The position numbers were made by a program, and so were the translations under genes. Below are positions 63,591 through 64,000 of a DNA stretch of 64,000 nt, one piece after another. The DNA is from Desulforamulus ferrireducens (lineage in GTDB: Bacteria; Bacillota; Desulfotomaculia; Desulfotomaculales; Desulfotomaculaceae). The stretch covers positions 248,001-312,000 of the forward strand of contig NZ_CP019698.1 in the NCBI RefSeq assembly GCF_002005145.1, written 5' to 3'. Below the pieces are notes generated by a model. The model searched no databases and was not told the origin of the DNA. It saw nothing but the letters and a program-made list of their open reading frames with translations. Numbering within the stretch: the first letter of the stretch is position 1; every line of letters starts with the position of its first letter.

Positions 63591-64000
63591 GTGCAGTTCG
63601 GGGCGTTATATGCCAGGGGAAATAAAAAGATCTGGCTGAGGGTGCCGGGTAAGGATGCGGTGGAGACGGAAATTTCCGCGGTGGAAAATGGTATTATTTG
63701 GCTAAACCTCCCCCGCAAGGACGGGCAGATCTTAGTACTGGAAAAGGACGAAGTTGTTGATATAGGCTTTTCCTACAACGACGGTTTTTATAGCGCAGAA
63801 ACCAGGGTGGTGGAGATTGGCACCGCCCATGGCAGGGTATACGGCTTGCTGATACCCCAGGATTTTGTGCGGGAGCAAAGGAGATACTATGTCAGGAGTA
63901 AATACTCAACTAAGGTCCTGTTCACCAGCCAAAGTAAATATAAAATAACCACAGAACTGTATAACTTTTCAGCCGGTGGTTTGCGGGTTTATGTTACACC
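63591..64000 (+). CDS. PilZ/YcgR-like c-di-GMP receptor, 3' partial
   Basis: The first 136 residues of a protein starting at GTG behind GAGGGGG. An N-terminal YcgR-like domain (about 1-95, including VLEKDEVVDIGFSYNDGFYSAETRVVEIG) is followed by the PilZ c-di-GMP motif EQRRYYVR (RxxxR type, about 101-108) and NFSAGGLRVYV ([D/N]xSxxG, about 125-135). It probably slows flagellar rotation on binding c-di-GMP. The gene runs off the window. Confidence 0.85.
   Translation, partial: MQFGALYARGNKKIWLRVPGKDAVETEISAVENGIIWLNLPRKDGQILVLEKDEVVDIGFSYNDGFYSAETRVVEIGTAHGRVYGLLIPQDFVREQRRYYVRSKYSTKVLFTSQSKYKITTELYNFSAGGLRVYVT

Overview
The window looks like a chromosome segment of a spore-forming, sulfate-reducing Gram-positive bacterium of the Desulfotomaculum/Desulforamulus type (Peptococcaceae). 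This is inferred from the gene content: a Firmicutes sporulation and division block (mfd, spoVT, mazG/yabN, hup, rqcP, yabP, yabQ, divIC, yabR, spoIIE, tilS, ftsH), Wood-Ljungdahl-type formate-tetrahydrofolate ligase, organosulfonate respiration genes, and heterodisulfide-reductase-like (Hdr/Flx) electron-transfer operons with a selenoprotein. No rRNA, tRNA, CRISPR array or transposase was seen.

Layout. (1) 1-2.3 kb: an anaerobic homocysteine-biosynthesis cluster. (2) 2.4-29 kb: housekeeping and sporulation genes, nearly all on the + strand, with recognisable sporulation promoters (a sigma-G-like site before spoVT; a Spo0A box and a 21-bp-spaced promoter before spoIIE). (3) 29-44.5 kb: an organosulfonate island. 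It holds a TRAP transporter, a GlcG/HbpS-like protein, a GntR regulator, sulfoacetaldehyde acetyltransferase (xsc), a DJ-1/PfpI protein, a small ribbon-helix-helix protein missing from simple ORF lists, an amidohydrolase, a sigma-54 activator, the glycyl-radical isethionate sulfite-lyase islA with its activase islB, a DsrE-like protein and a TauE/SafE permease. Two sigma-54 promoters with TTGCA-type palindromes upstream point to a small sigma-54 regulon (islA operon and amidohydrolase). Both xsc and islA release sulfite, which the host presumably respires. (4) 45-47 kb: a DeoR regulator and gap. (5) 47.4-63.5 kb: a direct duplication of a five-gene block hdrA-flxD-flxC-flxB-flxA, with a HdrD/DsrK-like gene only after copy 1. 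(6) 63.6 kb to the end: the start of a PilZ/YcgR motility gene.

The most unusual part is region 5. Between hdrA and flxD each copy carries a 740-760 nt spacer holding a large, deeply nested RNA fold (about 365 nt; 51130-51494 and 59607-59999) closed by several long-range helices, one of 19 perfect base pairs. The genes of the two copies are almost identical, but the first ~200 nt of that spacer have diverged strongly. flxD in both copies is read through an in-frame TGA as selenocysteine, with a SECIS-like hairpin just downstream. Copy 1 is preceded by a promoter, a terminator-like leader and a possible second promoter.

Three dispersed repeat types also run through the intergenic regions: heptamer tandem repeats (RGCCRTC), a ~100-bp hairpin-rich element, and a family of near-identical terminator hairpins (GGRRTGTCGC...GCGACAYYCC).
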